From the NCBI GenBank assembly GCA_905147135.1, contig LR990056.1, positions 2,986,001 through 3,050,000 on the forward strand: a stretch of DNA of 64,000 bases. The letters are read 5' to 3'. Below, one piece after another: positions 1 through 12,400 of the stretch; positions within the stretch are counted from its first letter, which is position 1, and every line of letters starts with the position of its first letter. The position numbers were made by a program, and so were the translations under genes. The stretch comes from Blastobasis lacticolella. Its lineage: Eukaryota > Arthropoda > Insecta > Lepidoptera > Blastobasidae. The notes under the pieces are model-generated. The model did no database searches and had not been told where the DNA came from. It worked only from the letters and a program-made list of their open reading frames with translations.

Positions 1-199
1 CAGATAAATTTATAAAATCTTGCCGTTCCGGAGCTAGAGAAATCATAGGATGCTTTGTTTTCATATGTCGGGTAAGATTGCCATTTGAACCGCCAGCAAA
101 GCTGATATAGGACGAACAATATTTACATTTTGCTTTTTTACTCGCAGTTTCTTCAGTAAAATGCATCCATAAAGAACTGTGTTTTCTTTTTGACGTCAT
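1..199 (-). CDS. BED-type zinc finger protein, N-terminal part (hAT transposase-like), runs off the left edge
   Basis: Reading leftwards from an ATG at 199-197 the frame stays open for 66 codons to the window edge. The product starts MTSKRKHSSLWMHF and contains CKYC, then GGSNGNLTRHMKTKH. That is the C-x2-C ... H-x4-H zinc pattern of a BED finger, preceded by the usual aromatic W-x-HF. BED fingers of this type are found at the N-terminus of hAT transposases and of ZBED proteins domesticated from them. The DNA upstream (200-700) is very AT-rich with no recognisable inverted terminus. I infer a transposon gene; a domesticated ZBED gene cannot be excluded because the catalytic part lies outside the window. 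Confidence 0.7.
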   Translation of the reverse strand, partial: MTSKRKHSSLWMHFTEETASKKAKCKYCSSYISFAGGSNGNLTRHMKTKHPMISLAPERQDFINLS

Positions 200-1288
200 T
201 ATTACACTTATTCTGAAACTAATAAATTATATTAATTGAATTATAATTTTAATTAGTAGAACTTTCATTATGTTTATAGATATTAATGAAAATAAAACAT
301 AATTTGTACTAGATATTTCCTTAAGGAAATATAATATTGAACAGATAAATAAATAATCAAAATTAAGATGAGTTAAATAAATGTCATTCAATAAAATTTG
401 ATTTTATTTTGTAAAAATACCAACGATTTATTTTTTATGAAACTAAGTATTGAAGACTATTTGATGATATATGGAAATTGAAATAAAATATCATAAAGAA
501 AATTAACTAAAAAAGTTTTCATATTTTTTGACTGAATCAAACCAATGAAAATAATACAAGCGAAATTTATAGGTTATATGTCGCTAATTAACGTTATTTA
601 CAATAATAATCAATTATTTATAACAATTAATAGAAATGGAAAAGTAAAATGTTAATTTTAATTAAACTTACCGTGGAATCAGATATGATTATTTAAAATT
701 AAAACAATTACTTAAAGTCCGTTATTAGATGTGGATATGAAGTTGTTTAGTATCGATATGGATATATCGAAATATCAAGGGGCGCGCACAGTAAAAGTAA
801 ATAACTCGGTTGATCACATAGCGCCACTGCCTAGTAAAGTGGACGCTAAAAAAAATATAAAAAGAACTGACAGCGAGATCATCGATGAACTAGTTCGCAT
901 AGTTCACCTAAAGGAGCGCTCTTCCCACCTAGGTCGTTCACGAACTACCCAAGACTAGTTATGCGGAGGAGGTTCAATTCCACAGGTGGACTGTTATGGA
1001 TTGTTAAATTTTAATCACTCGCTACGAATCGCTATGGGTTGTTATAAACGAATTTACGTGGACAAAATCGCGGCCAAAAACTGTCCGCTGAAATATTTAT
1101 ATTTATAAGGAAGCACTGCCTACTTATTGCACGAAAGCGGCCTCTGCTAATACTCAATTACCTACAGAATTTTCACACTTAATCTATCGAATGCCTGCCT
1201 CACATCACATGCCTCGTAGCCACGCAATCTTGAACACATCAAGATATTTTAACGCCACGGATTATTTTTGAAATTCAATCTTGCTTGG
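200..1288. other. AT-rich intergenic DNA, no gene recognised
   Basis: No exon with conserved sequence was seen. A 75-codon open frame at 731-958 has no recognisable domain and mostly simple composition. It may be subterminal sequence of the transposon whose BED finger starts at 199. Confidence 0.4.
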
Positions 1289-1475
1289 TACTCTATTTTT
1301 TTAACTATGAAGTACTGAAGCTGAATACGACATGCTCATTGGTTCATTCAAATTAAGTACGCTAAGGTGGCTTTCACGGTGTGGATTGGTTGGTGGTTGA
1401 TGTGAACGCCGGCTTGTAACCAATAAGAAAGGCGAACGTTATCCCAGTACTTCATAGATTTAAAAAATTAGAGTA
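1289..1475. mobile_element. Small MITE-like foldback element
   Basis: The left end (TACTCTATTTTTTTAACTAT...) and the right end are imperfect inverted repeats of about 30 bp, each containing the string ATGAAGTACTG or its complement. They enclose about 190 bp with no coding capacity. A TA at each edge would fit a TA target duplication. Confidence 0.5.
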
Positions 1476-3100
1476 TAGTGCATCAACTCATATCGCGTTG
1501 GTCTCCACCAAGAGTGAATAGAATTGCCTGAAACGTACTTACTTCGAAATTTCCCAAGTTCTCAAATCATTTTTGGCTAATGCCTTCGCTAATCCCATAG
1601 AAGGTCCACCGACATTTTGACCCCTAGACTTTTTGATAACAATAAACAAGAGGATATTGGACTAGCTTTCTGCCCGCGTGGACTACGTGTTATGGCTACG
1701 TGATAAGTACGGTGTTATTGTGCGTATTGCAATGCGTCACATGTTCTCCAACCACAATGCGTATAAGTAGGAAAGCGACTGAACTTTGACATTGAAAATG
1801 ATGATGGCACGCGGTAATGATAGTAGGGAAATGACTGTTCGGTTACTATGTCGTTTGAGAAATTCAACTCGAAACCGTTAGTGGAAGTGTTACGCATAGC
1901 TAAGTGCCTATCTACCTATAGCTGGTATCTGGTACCTACTGTTGTATGCAGATTAGAGGTATTACAATAACGTATAAGTGTACATTTTGTCGTCGCAAAA
2001 TTGTGGAATCTGCCGTACCTATTACTATAATAGTGTTCTTGGTTTAATAAGTAAGCAGGGGAAATCCGGCATGGACACCTGGGAAGGGGACCCAGATAGT
2101 GCCGGGCTTTTACCGGCTAATACCCCTACCTGCCCTCGAAAGCCTCTGGTGAAGACAGAGTCTTTCGATGGTGAAATGAGTTCGAGAAAAAGATCGTGGT
2201 TTAAGATGACCTGTACACATCGGGCGTGCCATTGGATACATGCACCCGGTGTACACAGGTTTCTTAAAGCTTAAATTAAATATATATTAGTTATATAGTT
2301 ATAAAACGTTAAGGTCTCTTTGAAGCTTGACGTGTCCAAGATACAAACTTTCTGCCGCCAAGCAACAACTTTCGCATAATTTCCGGCTTGAAGGATAAGG
2401 TAGCCACTAGCCGTTAGATAGACTAGAGCCGTTAGATCAACTTACCTAGTTACCTATAGGCAAGAGGCTTGTCAGCTTTGCCTTCTCTTATAGCGCTTAA
2501 GCCTTGCATCCGATCCGAGCCTGAGAAAATGTAGTCCCAGCCCCGAGGTAGCCACTGTACTATTTCTATGACAGCCTAAGCACTAGATGTCCCAGTTTCT
2601 GCGAGTTTTCTATACTTGCAAAGTTTGCGTACTTAAAGTTTGTGTACATTGTGACTTTAAATTAAATCTTGATACCAAGAGGTATGCAGAGGCCGGACTA
2701 AGCGCTAGGACGATGATGATGATGATGATGACCAAGAGGTATACGTGTGCTCGTGATAACAAACAAATTGAAGCCCCAAAGAAATTTGATGTCCAATATC
2801 GTTGAGAAACCCTTTCAATTATTCATGACTCTCCCAGACCTGGAGCCTTTTGATACCTTTTTCATTTTCTTGTGTCATATTCTCAATCTCTTGTCCACTT
2901 GTAAAGGTTACACTTAACTTTCTCAACTCTTCTAATATCTACCAACCTATACCTTCATTGAAATCACATCACGACTAGAAGTTTTAATTTGAATATTACT
3001 CCCGAGACAATTCTTGAATTTAAATGGCTAATTGAAATAAATTGTTTATTCTCGTTTATCGCTTTCGATTCTTATATTCGATGTTACGTTTTGCCTTATT
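1476..3100. other. Intergenic DNA with unclassified repeat-like stretches
   Basis: 2060-2275 is a moderately GC-rich block with a 98-codon open frame that has no domain I recognise. 2370-2400 carries a short motif (CTGCCGCCAAGCAACA) whose complement recurs near 9680, so it is interspersed. No exon-like conserved protein was found. Confidence 0.35.
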
Positions 3101-3104
3101 CTCC

Positions 3105-3355
3105 AGGACGGGGTTGGAGATCGCAGCATTTAGAATACACAACAGAAAACGCAGCTGTCCTTCTTCTGATCCACGGAGGTCCTAGCTTGTTGGTATCCAA
3201 GACATTTGTATAGTAGGTTCGTGCTACAAACTAACCTGACGTTCCACTTGGTTCTAGTTTTGGCTACCGGCTCTGTTAAGTTTGTGCATCCTTATGTACA
3301 ACACCAGTCAGTGGAAGAGGTTGGTGCCGGACTCTGTCGGATACCACATGCCTAA
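3105..3355 (-). repeat. Interspersed repeat with (GAT)n tail (family R3), degenerate copy
   Basis: It matches in reverse orientation the family seen complete at 38168-38432: a head near GTGTGGTGTCCGGCAGAG, then a segment around GATCTCCAACCCGCCTG. The tail half is decayed. Confidence 0.6.
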
Positions 3356-3369
3356 AAACTACTAGACTT

Positions 3370-3545
3370 ACGAGTCTTGGCGTTAGTGTTCCGGTTGTGA
3401 CCTCCGTGACCCTACCAGGTTCCCCAGGTAGCAGGGTCACGACCTGACCAGATTGAAACATGGTTACACATTCAGTCGCCTGAATGTGCAGGTTTCATCA
3501 TGATGTTTTCCCTCACCGTAAGAGTATTTTAGTATTCAACTATTT
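3370..3545 (-). repeat. SINE-1 fragment (tRNA-headed SINE), reverse orientation
   Basis: The complement matches the body of the complete SINE copy at 28693-29056: the CCTCACCGTAAGAG block, the CATTCAGGCGACTG block and the GGTAGCAGGGTCA block. The tRNA head is missing. Confidence 0.65.
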
Positions 3546-3907
3546 ACACCAACTACTACTACGGTCAGTAAAAACCACACGACAATTTAGTGATTTTATA
3601 ATCACTACATATATTTATGGTATCAACTTAGTTCAGGCATCACCGATGGACCTGAGCCACCCAGTATCTAACACTATTATTTTTCAAGGTACAGTCATTC
3701 AACGTTTTAGTTGACCACCTGATCATATGATAATTCCTATGACAATTTGGACTAAGTGGTTACCTAATTGATTGCATGACTTTACCTACATAGGTTTACA
3801 CGGTTTATTGGAAGCGAGAGACATGTTGTGCCCTTAGGCATTATATAAGAGGTCTATGAGGTTTGTATGGACCAATACGCATAGGTATCTATTGATAAAG
3901 CCGCAAG

Positions 3908-4148
3908 AACAAACCCTAGTTTTGAATCGCTCGTCTCGATAATAACGGTTTTCAATTTCGATTTTCGGAAAATTATATATTTTAATGCATGATGCAGATT
4001 TTCTCTATTTTTCAAACCGTGTTGAACGTGTGAACTCTTTCGCTGTTGCTAATGTAGGTATTTGAAAAAATTATTGAACTTTTCATGCCGAAAATAAAAA
4101 CTGAAAATCGTTCGAACCGAGGCAAGCTATTAAAAAAGTAGAGCCCCA
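3908..4148. mobile_element. MITE, copy 1 of a family with a second copy at 23815-24037
   Basis: Inverted ends relate CCCTAGTTTTGAATCGCTCG on the left to the complement of the right end at about 4120-4148. The interior shares the TTTTCAATTT and CGATTC blocks with the copy in intron 1 of AKR-B. There is no open reading frame. Confidence 0.5.
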
Positions 4149-4739
4149 AAAGCCAAAGTCCAGTCACCAAAAAAAATGATCTGCTCGCTTGTTTTCGCTT
4201 TCAAAACACGTCACTTTCATTCTACGAACAGAATACCAATATCTAAAAGGTGTAAAGATCAATGTCAAAGCCTGCGAATTCGGACGTTTGTATTGAAAGT
4301 GTTCCACTTTTCGGTCAAACACCGTTGGAACTCTCAAAACAACATGGTATTCTTCACTCGAAGATTGAAAATCGTCAAGCAAAAGAGCGAAGAAATTCCT
4401 TCGCGTATCCCACTGCAAATGAGTAATGAGTTGATTGTTTAATTTGTTGTAGTAGAACCATATGTTTGTCGAAAGAATTTTTATGTACCTACATCCGGTT
4501 TCGGTTTGGGTTCAGTGAAATAAATTCGATTGTACCAAACTTATGAAGGCCTTAGAAAATCCTTTATTTTTCAAGTTTTCTGTTGCCATTTTCGAAAATG
4601 GGTCAGTCTGAAAATCAGCGCTGTGATTGGCTGCTGCCATTTATAGCATTATGCTGAGGCTGGTCTCATTTTGGTCCGATGACGCATCGCCCTGCTACCT
4701 TATTATAAAAAAATAAAAAAATAATATGGTTGGAAATTT

Positions 4740-4920
4740 ATACGGCGCCGTCTAGCCCCAAAGTAAGCAAAGCTTGTGTTATGGGTGTTAGTTAACCCCG
4801 TAACAGAAATTTTAAATTCATCAGTTCAATTTTTGCTCGGTTGGGAATCAAACCCGGGATTTCTGCGTGGCGACCGGCATGTTAACCAAATGAACCACTC
4901 ATGTCGTCACTGTGTACTTA
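4740..4920 (-). repeat. SINE-2 (tRNA-Gly-headed) copy, reverse orientation, head decayed
   Basis: It begins on the + strand with the complement of the family tail (GCGCCATCTAGCCCCAAAG), passes the complement of the B box (GGGAATCAAACCCGGGAT), and ends at the complement of the tRNA-like 5' end (GAACCACTCA). Confidence 0.75.
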
Positions 4921-5480
4921 TTCTATTAGTTTTAAGGTTTTTGAGTTTGTTATTGGACTATCTATCTGTACGTCTAAAATATATTTATTACTGAAGGCTA
5001 CAAGAAGCCCTTTAATGAACCTCTTACGACTTCATCATCACGATCATTTTGTCGTCAATTACAGTTGTCTTAGAGTCCGCATACCTACTTCTCCTTGGCT
5101 TGGTCATCGTCTGTGTAGCTATGCCGCCGGAACCATCATATTGAATTTCGGGATGAATTATAGCCTGTTCGTTATTGGGCTAAATAAATATACGTCTATG
5201 TCTATGTTTTATTTTAAATTATTAGCTATACCACCGCATAATTTAATATATACCTTACCAGTAGCTTTTTTAACGTAAAAGAACTAACAAACACCCATTT
5301 TAAAATCCAACAAATATCCATCCCAAGGAGTCAGTGACATCCATGTATTCTATTCCATACACGGTACTACCGTGATGTCACTATGACTTTTCACAAAGGA
5401 ACTATGTTACAAAATCACGTTATAACATTAGGATACTCGATAATAAGAAAAGTGAGGGGGCGTCGGTGTCTTTACATCAG

Positions 5481-5731
5481 TAGCCGTATTCACAATGATT
5501 CGAAACCGTTTCCGAACGATTCGACACGAAATTCGTGAGTGGCGAATCCGTGTCGTTCGATTCGAAAACTGTTATTCAGAATCCCGATAGATTCCACGAA
5601 AACTCTACTATCTATAACATATGAAAATTTCATCAAAATTAACTGAAACCACATTTTCCTAAGAACTTTCGCAGGGTCCTTAGTCGATTCCGAATCCGAA
5701 TCCGATTTCCGAGCCATTGTGAATACGGCTA
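5481..5731. mobile_element. MITE with 17-bp perfect terminal inverted repeats
   Basis: The left end TAGCCGTATTCACAATG is exactly complementary to the right end CATTGTGAATACGGCTA. The trinucleotide CAG flanks both sides; alternatively the outer TA dinucleotides are the target duplication and the repeat starts GCCGTATTCAC. Total length is 251 bp. The interior has further CGATTCG-type subterminal repeats and no coding capacity. The superfamily is uncertain (TA or 3-bp duplication). Confidence 0.75.
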
Positions 5732-6421
5732 CAGTAGTTTCCCAATCGGCGTCATGGTAGGACTAATTAATGTGGCGTAAATAGGTACTAACTAACATGC
5801 CGCCGATACTTCATTTGAGTGAAGTTCCTGAGAGGCGGTCGTTTAAAAAAGCTAGAGGGAAAGTTCTATAAATACGGAAGATTGGAAAATTTACCCAAAG
5901 GAAACATTCCTTTATTTAAAAAACAAAACAAAACTGCATTCTAAGTTTTTAAAAATTCGATTGTCACATCCGGAAAATGAACCAGTTAAAATACAAAAAT
6001 AACGCCTTATAGGTTATAGCATCAAACTATATCACAAAAATGGAAATCTCTAACCTATACAGAAAATTATATGCAGCTTTGTTTCTTTTTGAAAATAACT
6101 GAATGTTTCCGTTGACAAAATTTCATACAAAATTACGTTAAACGTCATTCTTAAACGTAGGTGCAAGCCGGACTCAGTACCTACCCCTCAAGGTGGCGTT
6201 AGAAATTTCCACTCCATTTCTGGACTACTAAATACAACAAACACTCTACAAGCGTCTAAAACACATTAAATACTGCTCTTCCCAAAGCGCGTAAATCCAC
6301 GTGTGTTAAATTAAGATCGACATAATTTCTTACCATCCATAAATATACCAAGGGCAAAATAACTAGTCTAGAAGCTTGGGTAACGGTCTCGTAGATCGTT
6401 CACTCTTGGTAGATTAATTAC

Positions 6422-6426
6422 TCAGT
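6422..6426 (+). promoter_or_regulatory. Possible arthropod initiator TCAGT for AKR-A
   Basis: TCAGT, the common arthropod initiator, lies 27 nt before the ATG at 6453 and would give a short 5' leader. No clear TATA box is placed about 30 nt upstream. This is an inference from motif and position only. Confidence 0.3.
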
Positions 6427-6452
6427 CTCCAAGCGACTTTTGCGTCGTCAAC

Positions 6453-9400
6453 ATGTTAACAAAAATACTGCTGCTAAGCTTTGCTCTCCATGTAAGTGCA
6501 TTTTATTTGTTTCAAACTAAACTCGCGTTCTTGACCCATATTGTTATATTAGACGGGACTATTGTTGTATAGTGCATATTGTTGTTAAGAATACGCATTA
6601 TTATTATTATAAGTATTAAACGGGATACCAGCGACGTATATTTTCGATTTGTTTTCCCGACGTAGGGTTACACCCACCCAGGGAAAAGGTGTGTCCCGTT
6701 TAGTATAATAAAATGTGTAAAGAACTCGAATTTAGTTTAAAACGCTTATTATTGTTAAATAGATATAGGAAGTATTATGTGCTAAAGTATAGTCATTAGC
6801 GTATCTAGGACTACTTTCCAGAGTGGGCCTGGCCCCTGAGAATTCCTGGGTTGTATTTAATTGAATGTTTGTATGAAGTTTTTTATTTACATATGTACAT
6901 ACGGTACATCCTGGGCACTAGACCATTCTGGGGTGGGCACGGCCCACCCGGCCATCCCCCTTCCTACGCCTATGAGTATAGTTTGATTACTATGTGTTCG
7001 TAATTCATCGTGTCCTATATGTTGTAATAACTCTAGAGTATACTTATTATACGACGTGTTTTCATTTTATATCTTTATTTATTATCTAGGTATGTAAATG
7101 AAACTAGGTAATTGTTTCCCGTGATTTTTTCCGCGTACCAGTTTTTATATTCATTCATTCTTATTCATACAGTTTTTATACTTACAATTCCTAGTCCCAT
7201 TTGATGTACTCCTTATTTTTAGGTACATGAGAATATTAATAGGTTCAAGTAGTTTATAGTTTGTATAGTTCATTCTTGATCAAACTCCATTGTATGATCG
7301 AATTAAAACACTCTTTTTACCACGGAAACGTTTTTTTTTCATGCATCCTGATGATGATTCATTCGAAACCGGTCGCAATATAATAAAATTTATTTTTATT
7401 ATAGTGGAACTAGTATGTCATAGAATTGATATTTACAGAAAATGTACTAAAGCACTAAGGAAAAAAGGATAATAACATAAAAAAAAATCCTATTAAATCT
7501 CAAACAGGCCACCCCGGGCCATCCCCGGTCCAAAAGTGGAAATTAGTGGAACTTGTGTAAAAAGTGTTTTAATTCGATCAGGTAACCTTTGTTTATGACT
7601 AGTTGTTTACCGAAAATAAAACGTTTATTGTTTACATACGTTGAGACATTTAAGAAATTGCGATGGTTTTGGTATTGTTTATAATAATATCTAATAAATA
7701 TGCTTGGACAAATTCACACAGCGCCATCTAGCCCCAAAGTAAGCAAAGCTTGTGTTATGGGTGTTCGATAACTGTTTATTGATCAGCCATTTAGATAGTT
7801 TTTACAGTAAATCTACACTGCTATAATATAACTAGGTAACTCCCAATAATAAAATAAAAATTTACACAAGTGTTTTGCTGGCAAAAACAGCCATAATAGG
7901 TAACTACTTTGTATTTAAGTAGATAAAACACGTAGGCTGTGTAGCCTGCGAAGAATGGACTAGTATTAAAACGTAAAACCATGTATAATCACTGGACTGT
8001 AAATATGTTAAGTATATTACCCTATTATCGAGCTATATAGCTCTAGCTGTAAAGGAACAGGTCATTTTACCGACGTACTGATTTTTGCCATAACTTAGTA
8101 TAGTTGATCTAAGCTTAGAACAGTGTACGACTTTGTAGTTAATAACAAATAGGTATCAAACAAATTCAAAGTTTAGAAGATTTCCTTTACATTTCTGGCG
8201 TACGACAAGCGCAAGAAGTGTTTTCCACGGATGCAATGGAGTACATATGTATACATATGTGTATGTATACATAGTATATAAAACAATGTAGATTTCCGGG
8301 ATGTTCGCGGAGGCACATACGGATGACTTTTATGCCATAATCCGAAAGCGATCAGCTTCTATGCTCACTCGGCTCCGCTCCAGCACCAACAGTCTCCTAA
8401 ATGTGTTCAAAGATCGGTGGGATTCTCCTCTGCTGCGTCACTGGGTGAAGCTCCACAAGGAACACTAAATTACGTTATATACAACAACTACTAACACTAG
8501 TATGTAAGAGAAATTGTTACTAACACTATGAATGTATCTGTCTGAAATAAAATTTTTCAATTTCAATTCAATTTCGTCTGAATCGCTTCTTCTGAATGTA
8601 CGTCTAGATCTTTTAAACTACGCAACAGACTTTAATGCGGTTTTCAACAATAGATAGAGTGATTCAAGAGGAAGGTTTATAAGCAAGGAAAAAAAGGGTA
8701 GGTAGGAGTAAAATAGGTGTACGTGAACGAAATTGCATTTGGTCCACTAGTATAAGTAATCCCCAAAGATTTTGACATAGGTATGGATTAACCAACCAAG
8801 GAACTTTCTCTTACGCACACTAAGGTTGTGGAATGAACTACCTGGAGAGGTTTTCCCTGGAGAGTACAACATGGAGTTCTTTAAGAAAGGGGTAAAAAGG
8901 TTTTTGCGGGTCGGCCGCAAACTTGTTTGCCACCTTAGTGGTAAAAAAAAAACCAAGCATAGAGAGATATTGGAAAATTCCCAACAAATGTGCTATTCAA
9001 GCCTGTGCTGGTGTTGTCATGACGTTCCAGTTATAACGTTCCAGGTCACTAATTCTCGCGCATTGACATCTCAAATTTTTCTAGCCACATGTCTCCACTA
9101 ATGATAACATTTGAAATATCTATTGAAACCAAAAACAATTTCTCAACTATCTTCAACAGTTGTATCACATTACATCATAGCCCATAACAATCCACTGCAG
9201 GACTTAGGGCCTCTCCCACAAAAAGGTTTTTTTTTTCCATAATCTCCACGCTTAGCAGGCGGGTTGGAGATCGCAGTGTTTAAATATAACAATGGAAAAT
9301 GCTGCTGCCCAGTTTCCAGACTATGGAGACTCTTGATATTTTGCCTCGAAAACACTAGTCGCCTTGTACGACACCCATGAGTGTAAGGGGTTGGTGCTAT

Positions 9401-12400
9401 TCTACTCTGCCGGACACCACACGGCTCAACAGTTGTATATTGCCGAAGATTAACTTCAGTGACGTTTCAATACAGTTTATGACAAGAGAAAAAGTCGTTG
9501 TTTAAATCACACCGTGAAAATCGTCACCCATTCATTCATTCATTCGTTCCGTTAGGTTGCAGGCAACAATAATGCAGAACGGTTTCGTCACTGACAGGAC
9601 TAAGAAGCCTCATGCCTGTAATTGAGCTGACTACCTTAACCTTTTAACCGGAACGCAACAATGCAAGCATTGTTGCTTGGCGGCAGAAATATATGCTAGA
9701 GGATGTTGAAGCTTAGGTGTTATTCTAAATTTTCCTAGCCTAGTGTATACTGTACATTATCATAGCTTAATTATTGTAAAAATATTTCCAGGTTTGTACA
9801 GCGATAGAGGTCCCACGAATTGAGCTAAATGACGGAAATAAAATTCCAGTGGTCGCCTTAGGAACTGGACGCGGTACAGCCAATGGAGTAAGTTAATGAT
9901 GTACTTAGGAACATAAGGAAAATATATTTATAAGTATACTATCATAACTACATCGTTGAGCGTCGGTTGCCGAGCGGTTAGAGTATACGACTCGTAAGCC
10001 AGAGGTCCCGGGTTCGAATCCCGCTCCGGCCATGTACCAATGACTGTTTTCTGAGTTATGTACATTAGTTGAATACTAACCGATGCTCTTACGGTGAGGG
10101 AAAACATCCTGAACATGAAACCTGCACATTCAGGCGACTGGATGTGTAACCATGATCCAATCTGGTCAGGTTCCCTTGGTAGCAGGGTCATGGAGGTCAG
10201 ATGGCAGTCGCTCTACTGTAATTTCCTGGCCTGAAAATCAAATTTTTTTTTTCTTAACTATATCATATCGTTGTCATATCATTATGTAGTTTATCATAAC
10301 TTCTATAGGTTTTTCAGTGTTGTAAACTTACGTGTTATCTACTCTTTAGGGACGTTCATGTAGAAAGGGGATGTTGGATGTATCTAGATTTATACTGAAC
10401 TAGTTGCATTTTTCCGAAAACTAGCGTAAATGTAAGAGGTGTATGAATGTGGAAGAACTATAGCCACCGAAGTTTGTCTCATGAGTTGCTCTACCTAGAG
10501 AAAATCATAGTGTACCTACTATGTATATTTATTTATTTATTAAAACTTTATTCATTAAAGGTACTATAGATATACTAACATTCTTAAATAGCGATTCCTT
10601 TTTGAGATATAAATGGAGAAATACCCCCAGCGGGATATTATTAACCATTTCAAACTGATGGACTCCGCCGTGTCTATTTCTGTCGTAACCGTCGTAGGTA
10701 GAAATTATATTTCGTCGCTTCATTCTTCAGATATAAGATAATTCACAACGTAGTCCCTTTAGCCTACAAGGTAGCTTCGCACGTTTATTTAAAGTAAAAT
10801 CGATTTTTTCAATCGATCATTTTTTTTCGATCCTACGTATCGATACAGCCAGCCGCCATTTTTACGTCATTCCTTTTTCGTGCGAGGTAGCGAGCACATC
10901 GTGCACACGTGGTGCACAACAAATTGTTAAAATTTTATTTCAAAAGTAGAAACGCAACGCCGACAACAAGATTCGGTATTTTAAAAGAAAAAGCAAAAAC
11001 CCTACGATGTCACAAAGTGGCGATATTCTCGGATTCCACTTCAGATTCCGATAAAAATTCATGTAAGTACCTACAATATTTTCGCCGAATGTAGTTACTT
11101 TTATAATTTATGCATTGAGTGTATTAATACAAAACCGGGGGGTTGGCCGTGAGTCAACACGACGGTGATTTAGCTTTAATGTATATACAATAAAAATGAA
11201 GAATATAATTAAAATTTCATCTGGAGGTTGGTCGAGAATCAACACGACGATATCAAATAACTACGCATACACCGCCTGGGGGTTGGTCGTGAATCATCAC
11301 AAAGGCAATATGCAATAATCTAGTTTCTCAACCTGGTGATGATCGAGGTTTTTAGATACTTTAGATTCCGATTAAAACTAAGTAAGTTTCTATTTTACGC
11401 GATTTTCGCTTAATGTGATACGTGTAATTTATGCATCGAGTGTTTCAATGTAAAACCTGGGGGTTGGCCGTGAGTCAACACGATGGTAAAAACCTGGACG
11501 TTGGTCGAGAATCAACGCGACGGTAAAATTATACACCTGGATGTTGGTCGAGAACCAACACGACGGTATCGACACAAAGCCCGGAGGTTGGTCGTGAACC
11601 ATCACGAAGGCAATGTGCATATTCACCTGGATGTTGGTCGAGAACCAACACGACGGTATCGACACAAAGCCCGGAGGTTGGTCGTGAACCATCACGAAGG
11701 CAATGTGCATATTCACCTGGATGTTGGTCGAGAACCAACACGACGGTATCGACACAGAGCCTGGAGGTTGGTCGTGAACCATCACGAAGGCAATGTGCAT
11801 ATTCACCTGGATGTTGGTCGAGAACCAACACGACGGTATCGACACAGAGCCCGGAGGTTGGTCGTGAACCATCACGAAGGCAATGTGCAATAATCCCAAG
11901 TGTCTCACCTGCTGATGATCAAGAATCATTTAGAGGTCTATGACATCTCGCCACCGTCGATCGAGAATCGGCAGTGCGGATTTATTTTGTGGATATACCC
12001 ACATTCTTCACATATCCGTGGTTTTAACTTCGGAATGGTTTTTAGTTGATCGGGGATCAATACAAACACCTTAATATATTATGAACACTCGATGAACGAT
12101 GAGAATAATACTTTAAACAGTGGGGCATTAAGTACCTACTAGTAAAGTAGGGGTGTAATCGACCACTCGTTCGTAAACTCGTTTGTTCTAAAACGGACAT
12201 AATATGAATTTGTCTGCGGTTTTAGACATCGACACACTTCCGAATGCAATTACTGAGAGGTATTACTTGTTACTGAGGCGTCAACAGACCTGCCCCAGGT
12301 CGCCGTCGCCGCTAGAGTAGCGAAAGAGCCTTCGTCGGAGCCGTCCGATGCGCCCGCGCACAGTTAGACCCACAGCTGGTGCGGGCCCTCGAAGCCAATA

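Larger units (their letters stand above)
6492..9791 (+). other. AKR-A intron 1
   Basis: It contains the foldback at 7295-7580, a SINE-2 scrap at 7715-7770, LINE tails at 8300-8570 and 8820-8955 and an R3 copy at 9172-9425. Just inside the donor (6505-6555) is a stretch whose complement recurs at 34950-35010, so it is a repeat and not conserved intron sequence. 9530-9550 is a short (ATTC)n run. Confidence 0.7.

Noticed and set aside
2587..2805. 72-codon frame with MMMMMM run as a small gene
   Set aside because: The methionine run is a (GAT)n tail of a repeat; GCGCTAGGACGATGATGATG fits the RTE/SINE 3' end.
9955..10035. tRNA gene
   Set aside because: A and B boxes are present, but the sequence is the head of SINE-1, repeated many times in the window with the same body; it does not fold as a complete cloverleaf with acceptor ends.
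11429..11929. Open frames of 100-166 codons on both strands across the minisatellite
   Set aside because: The repeat period is a multiple of three, which keeps several frames open; the protein is a bare repeat with no domain.
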